From NCBI GenBank assembly GCA_022828105.1, contig JAJEJC010000010.1, positions 1 through 64,000 of the forward strand: a DNA stretch of 64,000 nucleotides. The letters are read 5' to 3'. A program made the translations under genes and the position numbers. This document shows positions 53,627-61,493 of this stretch, piece by piece. Under the pieces are notes generated by a model, which did not search any database, was not told where the DNA came from, and saw only the letters and a program-made list of their open reading frames with translations. Within the stretch, counting starts at the first letter, position 1, and every line of letters starts with the position of its first letter. The stretch is from Dehalococcoidia bacterium. GTDB lineage: Bacteria > Chloroflexota > Dehalococcoidia > Bin125.

Positions 53627-54269
53627 CGCCAAGAGCCGGATCGGCCGCCTGCACGTGATCACCGACGAGGTGCTGCAGACCAGGTTCAGTCACGTCGAGC
53701 TCGCCGCTGCCGCCGCAGCCGGCGGCGCAGACGTGATCCAGTACCGCGAGAAGCGGCCGACATCGACCAACGAGTTGATCCGCGTCTGCGCACTGATGAG
53801 CGTCGCCTGCCGGGAGCACGGCGCGACGATCCTGATCGACGACCGCGTCGATGTCGCCGCCGCCGTCGGCGCGACCGCGGTCCACCTCGGCCGCGACGAT
53901 CTGCCTCCCGACGTAGCCCGCAGGATCCTCGGCCCCGACGCCATCATCGGCGGCACCGCCAACTCCGTCGAGGAGGCTGTCAAGGTCGCCGAACAGCCAA
54001 TCGACTACCTCGGCGTCGGACCGGTCTTCGGCACCACTTCCAAGGGCGACCGCGCCGCGCCGATGCTCGGCCTGGAGCGATTCGCCAAAGTCTGCGCCGC
54101 CGTCGATCTACCCGTGATCGGCATCGGCAGTATCACGGTCGACCGCGTCGCCGATGTCCTCGCCGCCGGCGCATTCGGCGTCGCCGTGCTGTCGGCCGTC
54201 GTCTGCCAGGACGATCCGCAAGCCGCGACGAGCGCCTTCGCCGACGAGATCGCGCGGGTGACCTCATGA
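53619..54269 (+). CDS. thiE: Thiamine-phosphate synthase
   Basis: 216 residues, TIM barrel. Joins HMP-PP and thiazole phosphate. Motifs: GRLHVITDE, DVIQYREKR, LIDDRVDVAAAVGATAVHLGRDDLP, GGTANSVEEA, YLGVGPVFGTTSKGDRA and VIGIGSIT. The phosphate-binding and pyrophosphate-binding residues (REK, TTSK) are intact, so this copy is the active synthase, unlike the TenI-like paralog at 60891. Confidence 0.97.
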   Translation: MTDAKSRIGRLHVITDEVLQTRFSHVELAAAAAAGGADVIQYREKRPTSTNELIRVCALMSVACREHGATILIDDRVDVAAAVGATAVHLGRDDLPPDVARRILGPDAIIGGTANSVEEAVKVAEQPIDYLGVGPVFGTTSKGDRAAPMLGLERFAKVCAAVDLPVIGIGSITVDRVADVLAAGAFGVAVLSAVVCQDDPQAATSAFADEIARVTS

Positions 54270-55405
54270 CCGATGTCGCAATCGTCGGCGGCGGTGTGAT
54301 CGGACTCTCCTGCGCCTTCGAGCTGGCGCGGCGAGGCAGGTCGGTCACCGTGCTTGAGCGAGAACAGCCCGGCTTCGGCGCATCGACCGTCGCCGCCGGC
54401 ATGCTGACGCCTTCCTTTGAGGTCGAGCTGACGCCGCAATCTCTGGTCGAGTTGCAGCTCGACAGCCTGCGCCGCTACCCGCAGTTCGTCCGCGAGATCG
54501 AGGCGGCCGGCGGACAGTCCTGCGGCTACCGCGACGAGGGCTCGCTCTGGGTCTCGCGACATCGCGACGACGAACTCGAACTCGATCACATTCTCAAGAT
54601 TCAACAGGAGCGAGGCCTGCCCGCCCGACGAATGACCGGTCAAGAAGTACGACAGGTCGAGCCGTATGTCTCGCCGCGCGCCGTTGGAGGACTGCTGGTC
54701 GAGTCCGACCACCAGGTCGACAGCCGCAAGCTCGTCCCCGCGCTCCACGCCGCCTGCCATGCGGTCGGCGTTGAGTTGCGCACGCAAACGGCCGTCAAAT
54801 CGGTCGAGCGAGCCCGCGGATCGCTGCAACTCACGCTGGAACACGAGGCGTCCGCCTCCACGCTGAACGCCGAACAGGTCCTGCTGGCCGCAGGCGTCTG
54901 GCTGGAAGACGGCCTGATCACTCCGCTGCCCAGGATCGGCATGCGGCCGATCAAGGGACAAATCGTCCATCTGCAGGGCGAGCCGTTGGCGCGACATGTG
55001 CTGCGCAACAGCGATGTCTACCTTGTCCCCCGTCACGGCGGCAGACTGCTGATCGGCGCGACCGAGGAAGAGCAGGGCTTCGACATGAATCCCACCGCCG
55101 GCGGCACACTCGACCTGCTGCGTTTCGGCTTCGAGGTCCTGCCCGGCATCTACGACCTCGACGTCGCCGAGATCGATGTCGGTCTGCGTCCCACCTTCCA
55201 CGACCACATGCCGGTCCTTGGTCCGACCACGACCGACGGCATCTACATGGCATCGGGCCATTATCGAGGCGGCGTCCTGCTCGCCGCCGCCACGGCCCAC
55301 TGGATGGCCGAAGTGATGACCACAGCCGACGTGCCCGAGCATCTGGAGCCGTTCAGCTTTGATCGCTTCCTCGGCCAGCGCGCACAGCAGGAGGCGGCCG
55401 GATGA
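54266..55405 (+). CDS. thiO: Glycine oxidase ThiO, first copy
   Basis: 379 residues, FAD-dependent. Oxidises glycine to the imine used by ThiG for the thiazole ring. N-terminal [33 protein letters not shown], the substrate domain, GMRPIKGQIVHL, LVPRHGGRLLIGATEE, and C-terminal GLRPTFHDHMPVLGPT with YMASGHYRGGVLLA. ATGA overlaps link it to thiE and to a second thiO, 55402. Confidence 0.93.
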   Translation: MTDVAIVGGGVIGLSCAFELARRGRSVTVLEREQPGFGASTVAAGMLTPSFEVELTPQSLVELQLDSLRRYPQFVREIEAAGGQSCGYRDEGSLWVSRHRDDELELDHILKIQQERGLPARRMTGQEVRQVEPYVSPRAVGGLLVESDHQVDSRKLVPALHAACHAVGVELRTQTAVKSVERARGSLQLTLEHEASASTLNAEQVLLAAGVWLEDGLITPLPRIGMRPIKGQIVHLQGEPLARHVLRNSDVYLVPRHGGRLLIGATEEEQGFDMNPTAGGTLDLLRFGFEVLPGIYDLDVAEIDVGLRPTFHDHMPVLGPTTTDGIYMASGHYRGGVLLAAATAHWMAEVMTTADVPEHLEPFSFDRFLGQRAQQEAAG

Positions 55406-56577
55406 ACCACACCACGAGCGCCACTGATGTCGCCGTCGTCGGCGCGGGCGTCATTGGCCTGTCCATCGCGTTCGAGCTGGCCCGACGCGGCCGTGAGGTC
55501 GTAGTGATCGAACGCGACCGCCCCGGTCAACACGCCAGCACCGTCGCTGCAGGTCTGCTCGGCACCGCGGCGTTGCCGCTCGGCGAGCAGGACGACATCT
55601 ACCCGCTCAAACTCGACAGCCTCCGCCGCTACGCCGATTTCGTCGCCAGTGTCGAGTCGGCGAGCGGCATGGACGCCGGTTATCGCACCGACGGCACGCT
55701 CTGGATCGCTCGCGACGCAACGGAAGACGCGCTGCTCGACCAGCTGAATGAAGAGCGGCAGCAGCGCGGACTCGACTCGCGCCGGATCGCCGCCGCCGAG
55801 GTGCAAGCGCTCGAACCCAATCTCATTGGAGACCTGGTCAGCGGGTTGCTCGTAGACGACGACGTCCAGGTCGATCCTCGCCAACTCCTACCCGCGCTCG
55901 CACGTGCCGCGCAGGCGTCGGGTGTGCGCATCATCGAGCAGCAGGCCGTCTCCCACGGCGACTTCGACGAGACGAAGGATCGTTGGGCGCTGGCTAGCGG
56001 CCAAGAGGTCATTGCCGAATGCAGCAACATCGTGGTCACGGCGGGTCCGTGGTGCGATCAGATCGCACGCCCGACCCGCGAAACGAACAACCCGCTCGCA
56101 CCTAGCGGCGTCGGACCAGTCAAGGGGCAACTCCTCCGGCTGCGCGGACCCGGCCTGATCGACCGCTGTATCCGCACCACCAACATCGATATCGCGCAGA
56201 GACGGCACGGCGAACTGATCGTCGCCTCGACCAAGGAGCCCGAAGCAGGCTGGGACCTCTCGCCTACGGACGAAGCGCGGGACGAGTTGCTGCGCCGCGC
56301 CTACGGCGTCTTGCCCGCATTGCAGGATGTCGAGCTTGAGGAACACAGCGTCGGCTTGCGGCCGGCGGTTGACGATCACATGCCGATCATCGGCTCGGCC
56401 GGACGGCCCGGACTCTGGATCGCAACCGGTCACTACCGGCACGGCATCCTGCTTGCGGCGGCGACCGCTCACTGGTTGGCCGAGACGATGGAACGCGGCG
56501 AGACGCCCACGATGATCGCTCCCTACGGCGTCGATCGACTGGAAGCGCAGCCGCAGAGTTTGGAGGCAGCCTCATGA
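55402..56577 (+). CDS. thiO: Glycine oxidase ThiO, second copy
   Basis: 391 residues, homologous throughout to the preceding gene ([76 protein letters not shown]). Two adjacent, coupled copies in a thiamine operon are unusual. They may form a heteromer, have diverged in substrate (another amino acid or sarcosine), or be simple dosage duplication. The catalytic FAD residues appear intact in both. Confidence 0.88.
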   Translation: MNHTTSATDVAVVGAGVIGLSIAFELARRGREVVVIERDRPGQHASTVAAGLLGTAALPLGEQDDIYPLKLDSLRRYADFVASVESASGMDAGYRTDGTLWIARDATEDALLDQLNEERQQRGLDSRRIAAAEVQALEPNLIGDLVSGLLVDDDVQVDPRQLLPALARAAQASGVRIIEQQAVSHGDFDETKDRWALASGQEVIAECSNIVVTAGPWCDQIARPTRETNNPLAPSGVGPVKGQLLRLRGPGLIDRCIRTTNIDIAQRRHGELIVASTKEPEAGWDLSPTDEARDELLRRAYGVLPALQDVELEEHSVGLRPAVDDHMPIIGSAGRPGLWIATGHYRHGILLAAATAHWLAETMERGETPTMIAPYGVDRLEAQPQSLEAAS

Positions 56578-56798
56578 CCCAGGCGCAGACATCGTTGGCG
56601 GTGACGCTCAACGGCGAAGAGCTGATGCTGGCAAATCCGTCCTTACCCGAGGCGCTCTGCGAACTCGGCTACGACCCCGAGCAGCAGGGCATCGCCGTCG
56701 CGATCAACATGTCCGTCGTCCCGCGCAGCGAGTGGCCACAGACCAGCATCGCCGACGGCGACCGGATCGACATCGTCGGCGCAAAGCAGGGCGGATAG
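56574..56798 (+). CDS. thiS: Sulfur carrier protein ThiS
   Basis: 74 residues, ubiquitin-like fold: [10 protein letters not shown], the helix [26 protein letters not shown], and [17 protein letters not shown] with the terminal GG that is thiocarboxylated. Carries sulfur for thiazole synthesis. Overlaps the second thiO (ATGA) and ends nine bases before thiG. Confidence 0.96.
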   Translation: MTQAQTSLAVTLNGEELMLANPSLPEALCELGYDPEQQGIAVAINMSVVPRSEWPQTSIADGDRIDIVGAKQGG

Positions 56799-56806
56799 GT
56801 CGAGTC

Positions 56807-57628
56807 ATGGTTTCCACACCCAAGGCAGTCGAGCAGGACACCTGGACCCTCGCCGGACGCGAGATGCGCTCTCGTGTCATTCTCGGCACGGCCCGCTATC
56901 CCTCGCAGGAGACGCTGCTCGCCTCGCTTGAGGCCTCCGGGACGGAGCTGGTCACCGTCGCGCTGCGGCGCGTCAACGTCGGCTCCGCCGACGGCTCGGA
57001 CCCGACCAATCTCTACACCCTGCTCACCGAACGCGGCTACGGGCTGCTGCCCAACACGGCCGGCTGTTTCACCGCCGCCGACGCGGTGCTGACCGCCGAG
57101 CTGGCCCGCGAGGCGCTGGGCGTCTCGCTGGTCAAGCTGGAAGTGATCGCCGACGAAGACACCCTGCTGCCCGACACCGAAGGGCTGCTCGAAGGGGCGC
57201 AGGAACTGATCCGCCGCGGCTTCGACGTGTTGCCCTACACCAACGACGACCCCGTCACCGCGCGCAAGCTCGAGGACATCGGCTGCGCCGCGGTGATGCC
57301 GCTGGGCGCGCCAATCGGATCGGGACTCGGCATCCGCAACCCGCACAACATCCAATTGATCAAGGAACGCGCCGGCGTGCCCGTGATCGTCGACGCAGGC
57401 GTGGGTACGGCCTCCGATGTGGCGATCGCCTTCGAGCTGGGCTGCGACGCGGTGCTGATGAACACCGCAGTCGCCCGCGCCCGCAATCCTGTCCGGATGG
57501 CACGCGCCATGAACGCCGCCGCCCGCGCCGGCCGCGACGCGTTCCTGGCCGGGCGCATGCCGCGCAAGTTCTACGCCGAGGCCTCGTCGCCGGCCGAGGG
57601 CATGATCTCGCCCCTCGAAACCTCATGA
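56807..57628 (+). CDS. thiG: Thiazole synthase
   Basis: 273 residues. Forms thiazole phosphate from DXP, dehydroglycine and ThiS thiocarboxylate. Seen: [51 protein letters not shown] (Schiff-base Lys), [47 protein letters not shown] and [14 protein letters not shown] is supplied in the same organism by the MEP pathway (dxr at 26075). Confidence 0.97.
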   Translation: MVSTPKAVEQDTWTLAGREMRSRVILGTARYPSQETLLASLEASGTELVTVALRRVNVGSADGSDPTNLYTLLTERGYGLLPNTAGCFTAADAVLTAELAREALGVSLVKLEVIADEDTLLPDTEGLLEGAQELIRRGFDVLPYTNDDPVTARKLEDIGCAAVMPLGAPIGSGLGIRNPHNIQLIKERAGVPVIVDAGVGTASDVAIAFELGCDAVLMNTAVARARNPVRMARAMNAAARAGRDAFLAGRMPRKFYAEASSPAEGMISPLETS

Positions 57629-57665
57629 ACCACCGTGCGAAGCGGATAGTGAATGGAACAGGAGT

Positions 57666-58310
57666 GTGACCGTGACGGAATCATCGTTGGCGCAACGTCT
57701 CTGGGACGACAACCGCGACCTCGCGGAAGCGTGCCTGGAGCATCCCTTCCTGGTCGGACTGGCCGACGGCAGCCTGTCCGAATCGCGCTACGGCCTGTTC
57801 GCGCAGCAGGACCACTTCTACCTCGACGCCTACGCCCGCTCCTACGCCTGGGGCGCGGTTCGAGCGCACGACTGGGGGACTCGCCGCCAGTTCGGCTCGC
57901 TGCTCGCCGGCATCCTCACCGAAGGCACGCTGCACGAGAAGACGGCGCCCGAGCTGGGCGTCTCGCTCGAAGACGTGCAGCCGCTGCCGGCGGCCCGTGA
58001 GTACACGGACTTCCTCCTCGCCACCGCCGCGACCGGCACGATCGGCGAGCATCTGGCCGCGATGGCGCCCTGCGCCAAGCTCTACGGCTGGCTCGGCGCG
58101 CGCCTCGCCGACCAGCCCTACGACGAGCGATACGGATTCTGGATCGACATGTACTCCGGTCCCGGCTACCTGGAGAAGGTCGAGATCATCATGGACATGC
58201 TCGATCAGCATGGTGAGGACTCGGCCGCCGAAGCGATCAAGTTCCGCACGGCGATGGAGCTTGAGTACCACTTCTTCGACTCGGCCTGGGTGAACGGAGA
58301 CTCGCAGTGA
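57666..58310 (+). CDS. tenA: Aminopyrimidine aminohydrolase TenA
   Basis: 214 residues, all-helical; GTG start (a second in-frame GTG six bases later is equally possible). TenA hydrolyses aminopyrimidine breakdown products of thiamine to HMP, or thiamine itself. The nucleophile Cys (MAPCAKLYGW) and late Glu (MELEYHFFDSAW) match the C-type TenA pattern, as does FLVGLADGSL at the start. With ThiXYZ next door it fits formylaminopyrimidine salvage. Confidence 0.94.
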   Translation: MTVTESSLAQRLWDDNRDLAEACLEHPFLVGLADGSLSESRYGLFAQQDHFYLDAYARSYAWGAVRAHDWGTRRQFGSLLAGILTEGTLHEKTAPELGVSLEDVQPLPAAREYTDFLLATAATGTIGEHLAAMAPCAKLYGWLGARLADQPYDERYGFWIDMYSGPGYLEKVEIIMDMLDQHGEDSAAEAIKFRTAMELEYHFFDSAWVNGDSQ

Positions 58311-59329
58311 GCCTCCATCGCATTGCCGCCGTCCTGCTGGGAGGTCTGCTGATCCTGCTCGGTGTGCTCGCCGCCGCCTGCGGCGAGGACGAGCCCGACC
58401 TGATCCGCGTCCAACTCGACTGGACCCCGAACACCAATCACACCGGCGTCTACGTCGCGCTCGCGCAGGGATGGTACGAGGACGAGGGCGTCGACGTCGA
58501 AATCCTGCCTTACAGCGGTGCGAACGGCGACCTGCTCGTGGCCGAGGGCGTCGCCGATGTCGCGTTCTCGTTTGCGACCACCGTGCCCTTCTCCCGTGCC
58601 GTGGGTCTGGACGTGGTCAGCATCGCTGCGGTCCTGCAGAAGAGCCCGACCGAGATTGCCGTGCTCAAAGACGGGCCGATTACCCGACTGCGCGACCTCG
58701 ACGGCGGGCTTTACGCCGGCTGGGGTCTGCCCTACGAGTTGCCCCAGTGGCGCACCGTGATCCAGGCCGACGGCGGCGAGGGCACGGCCGAGCTGGTCGT
58801 GCTCGACACCGGCGCCTACGACGCGCTGCTCGCCGGTCGCGTTGACGCGGTCGAGATCTTCGTCACCTGGGAGGGCCTCGACTGGGATCGGCAGGGGATC
58901 GAATACCGCACCTGGCGTCACGCCGACTTCGGCGTCCCCGACCGTCCGGCCGTCCTGCTCGTCACCTCGGGCGAGGCGTTGGATGAGAAGGAGGACGCGC
59001 TCGTCCGATTCATGAGAGCCACGCTGCGCGGCTACGAGTTCGCCGTCGGCGACCCCGAAGAGGCGGGCCGGTTGCTGATCGAGACCGCCGGAGAGGACGC
59101 CTTCCCCGACCCTGAACTGGTCTACGCATCGGCGAGCCTGCTGGCCAACGAGTACTACGTCGCCGCCGACGGCCGCTGGGGCACGCAAACCCTGTCGCAG
59201 TGGTCGGAGTATCCCGGATGGCTGTATGAACACGGCCTGCTGACCGACGAGAACGGCGTTCCCCTGTCGTCCGAACCCGACTGGTCGGCCCACTTCGACA
59301 GCGAGATCATTGAGGCGGCGCGAGAGTAG
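58307..59329 (+). CDS. thiY: ThiY-like substrate-binding lipoprotein (NMT1/THI5 family)
   Basis: 340 residues, GTG start overlapping the tenA stop. Lipobox LGVLAAACGED (Cys25), then a type-II binding protein: RVQLDWTPNTNHTGVYVA, GWYEDEGVDVEI, VADVAFSFATTVPFSRA and GLPYELPQWRTV. Members bind formylaminopyrimidine or HMP for ABC uptake. The LDWTPNTNHTG motif is diagnostic of the THI5/NMT1 group. Confidence 0.93.
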   Translation: MSLHRIAAVLLGGLLILLGVLAAACGEDEPDLIRVQLDWTPNTNHTGVYVALAQGWYEDEGVDVEILPYSGANGDLLVAEGVADVAFSFATTVPFSRAVGLDVVSIAAVLQKSPTEIAVLKDGPITRLRDLDGGLYAGWGLPYELPQWRTVIQADGGEGTAELVVLDTGAYDALLAGRVDAVEIFVTWEGLDWDRQGIEYRTWRHADFGVPDRPAVLLVTSGEALDEKEDALVRFMRATLRGYEFAVGDPEEAGRLLIETAGEDAFPDPELVYASASLLANEYYVAADGRWGTQTLSQWSEYPGWLYEHGLLTDENGVPLSSEPDWSAHFDSEIIEAARE

Positions 59330-59347
59330 CAAGAGCGGCAGGGGCTG

Positions 59348-60115
59348 ATGCTACAGGTTGAGAGCGTCGGCAAGCGCTACGGCTCGGACGACGGCGCCGT
59401 CGTCGCGCTCGAGGATGTCTCCCTGACCGTCGCCGACGGCGAGTTCGCCGCGCTCGTCGGTCCTTCAGGATGCGGCAAGACGACGTTGCTCAACCTGATC
59501 GCCGGACTCGACGACGCCGACCAGGGCCGCATCGTCGTGGACGGCGAAACGCCCGCGCCCGAGGATCGACTGACACGCTTCGGCTACATGCCGCAGCAGG
59601 ACATGCTGTTCCCCTGGCGGACGGTGCTGGAAAACGTCTCGCTCGGGCTTGAAGTCCAGGGATTTCCTGCACGGGAAGCCCGCGATCGCGCGGCCGAGCT
59701 GTTTCCGCAGTTCGGTCTCGGCGGATTCGAACAGCGCCGACCGCACGAGCTCTCGGGCGGGATGCGGCAGCGCGCCAGCTTCCTCCGCACCTACCTGCTC
59801 GGGCGACCGTTTCTGCTGCTGGACGAACCGTTCGGCGCATTGGACGCGATTACCCGTGGACAACTCCAGGGCTGGTTCGCCGAGACCTGGAACCGGATCG
59901 GCGGCTCCGCCCTGCTCGTCACCCACGATCCGCACGAGGCGGTCGCCCTCTCCGACCGCGTCTACGTGATGTCGCCCCGGCCCGGCCGGATCACCAACGT
60001 GCTTGACGTGGACCTGCCGCGTCCGCGAACCGCCCGCGCTGCGGAAACCGAGGCGGCGCACCGGCTGATCGACGCGCTGAGACACGAGACCGAGTCAGCC
60101 GGAGCGTCGGCGTGA
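59348..60115 (+). CDS. thiZ: ThiZ-like ABC transporter ATPase
   Basis: 255 residues. Walker A GPSGCGKTTLL, Q-loop YMPQQDMLFPWRTVLEN, signature LSGGMRQRASFLRTYL, Walker B FLLLDEPFGALDA and switch His LLVTHDPHEA. This layout is the nitrate/sulfonate/taurine-type ATPase group that includes ThiZ. It energises pyrimidine uptake through ThiX and ThiY. Confidence 0.95.
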   Translation: MLQVESVGKRYGSDDGAVVALEDVSLTVADGEFAALVGPSGCGKTTLLNLIAGLDDADQGRIVVDGETPAPEDRLTRFGYMPQQDMLFPWRTVLENVSLGLEVQGFPAREARDRAAELFPQFGLGGFEQRRPHELSGGMRQRASFLRTYLLGRPFLLLDEPFGALDAITRGQLQGWFAETWNRIGGSALLVTHDPHEAVALSDRVYVMSPRPGRITNVLDVDLPRPRTARAAETEAAHRLIDALRHETESAGASA

Positions 60116-60894
60116 ACGGCAGGCCGCTGCAACGCGAGCTGATCGTCAGCGTGGCCGCGCCGGTCGGCCTGGTCCTCGTCGTCCTGCTCGGCTGGCAAGC
60201 CTACGTCTGGCTGTCCGATATCCGTCCGCAGACGCTGCCCGGACCGATTCGCATCGTGCGCGAGAGCATCGAATCGGCGGGCGCAATCTGGGAACACTCC
60301 CTGGTCACCATGTCCGAGGTTGCCGCCGGCTTCGCGATCAGCATCGTCTGCGCACTGGCGCTGGGACTGCTCCTGGACATGTCGGCGACGGTGCGGCGGG
60401 CTGTCTATCCGCTGATCGTCGCCTCGCAGGCGGTTCCGATTCCCGTCGTCGCGCCGCTGATGATCGTCTGGTTCGGCTTCGGCGTGACGCCCAAGATCAT
60501 CGTGATCGGACTGTTCACCTTCGTCCCGATCGTGCTCGGCTTCGCCGCCGGTCTCGCCGCGACCGAGCGTCCGACGACCGATCTGATGCGCACGTTCGGC
60601 GCGTCGCGCTGGCAGATGTATCGCTACGTCAAGATTCCCGCCGCCTTGCCCGACTTCTTCACTGGCCTGCGCATCGCCGCGATCTACGCCGTCCTCGGCG
60701 CGATCTTCGGCGAACTGGCAGGCGCAACCGACGGGCTCGGCATCTTCCTTGAGCAGTCGCGGCTCTCGTTCCGCACCGACCTCGTCTTCGGCGCCATCTT
60801 CGTGGTCACGATGATGAGCTATCTGTTGTTCCTCGCCGTGGTGCTGCTCGAACGCCGCGTCATCCCCTGGCGATTCCAGAGGCGCGAGCCATGA
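60112..60894 (+). CDS. thiX: ThiX-like ABC transporter permease
   Basis: 260 residues, about six membrane helices, with the EAA loop GLAATERPTTDLMRTFGASRWQMYRYVKIPAALPDFFTGLRI-type region that docks on the ATPase. Overlaps thiZ and the following tenI-like gene by 4 bases each. Confidence 0.94.
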   Translation: MNGRPLQRELIVSVAAPVGLVLVVLLGWQAYVWLSDIRPQTLPGPIRIVRESIESAGAIWEHSLVTMSEVAAGFAISIVCALALGLLLDMSATVRRAVYPLIVASQAVPIPVVAPLMIVWFGFGVTPKIIVIGLFTFVPIVLGFAAGLAATERPTTDLMRTFGASRWQMYRYVKIPAALPDFFTGLRIAAIYAVLGAIFGELAGATDGLGIFLEQSRLSFRTDLVFGAIFVVTMMSYLLFLAVVLLERRVIPWRFQRREP

Positions 60895-61493
60895 TCCTCC
60901 ACCGACTGATGTTGATCGCCGACCAGCAGGGCTCGGCCGGACAGCCGCTCCCCGACGTGATCGTGCGCGCTGCCAACGGCGTCGGCGGCCGCCTCGTCGT
61001 CCAGTTCCGCGAACGCGACCTGCGCGACGCGGACCTGATCGCGATCATCCGAGCCGTCCAACGACGGATGCCGCCCTTGACCACGCTGATCGTCAACGAT
61101 CGGCCTGACGTCGCGACCGCGCTCGAGATCGGACTCCACTTGCCGGCGTCGTCCGACAGCCCCGCAGGTCGCTACCCATTGTTCGGCCGGTCGGTACATA
61201 ACGAGCAAGAGGCGCTTCGGGCGCTGGACGCCGGAGTCGACTACGCCGTCGTGGGCACGATCTTCGAGACGGCGTCCCATCCCGGGCGACCGGGCGCGGG
61301 ACTGGCGCACTTGGCCAACCTGCGCGACACGCTGTGCAACATCCCGTGCTACGCCATCGGCGGCATCGACGCCGAGCGGGCGCCCCGGGCCGTCGACGCG
61401 GGCGCATGGGGCGTCGCCGTGCGGACCGCAATTCTCAGCGCCGACGACCCGGCCGAAGCCGCCTACCTGCTGCACAGTAGTCTGCCCGCATGA
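60891..61493 (+). CDS. tenI: TenI-like protein (thiazole tautomerase candidate)
   Basis: 200 residues, ThiE-like barrel but diverged: MLIADQQG, LVVQFRERDL (REK of ThiE is RER), LIVNDRPDVATALEIGLHLP, GRSVHNEQEALRALDAGVDYAVVGTIFETASHPG and AIGGIDAERAP. The pyrophosphate-binding features of ThiE are altered (TTSK reads TASHPG), as in TenI, which isomerises the thiazole product of ThiG before ThiE uses it. Position at the end of a thiG operon supports this. It could also be a second, weak ThiE. Confidence 0.82.
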   Translation: MILHRLMLIADQQGSAGQPLPDVIVRAANGVGGRLVVQFRERDLRDADLIAIIRAVQRRMPPLTTLIVNDRPDVATALEIGLHLPASSDSPAGRYPLFGRSVHNEQEALRALDAGVDYAVVGTIFETASHPGRPGAGLAHLANLRDTLCNIPCYAIGGIDAERAPRAVDAGAWGVAVRTAILSADDPAEAAYLLHSSLPA

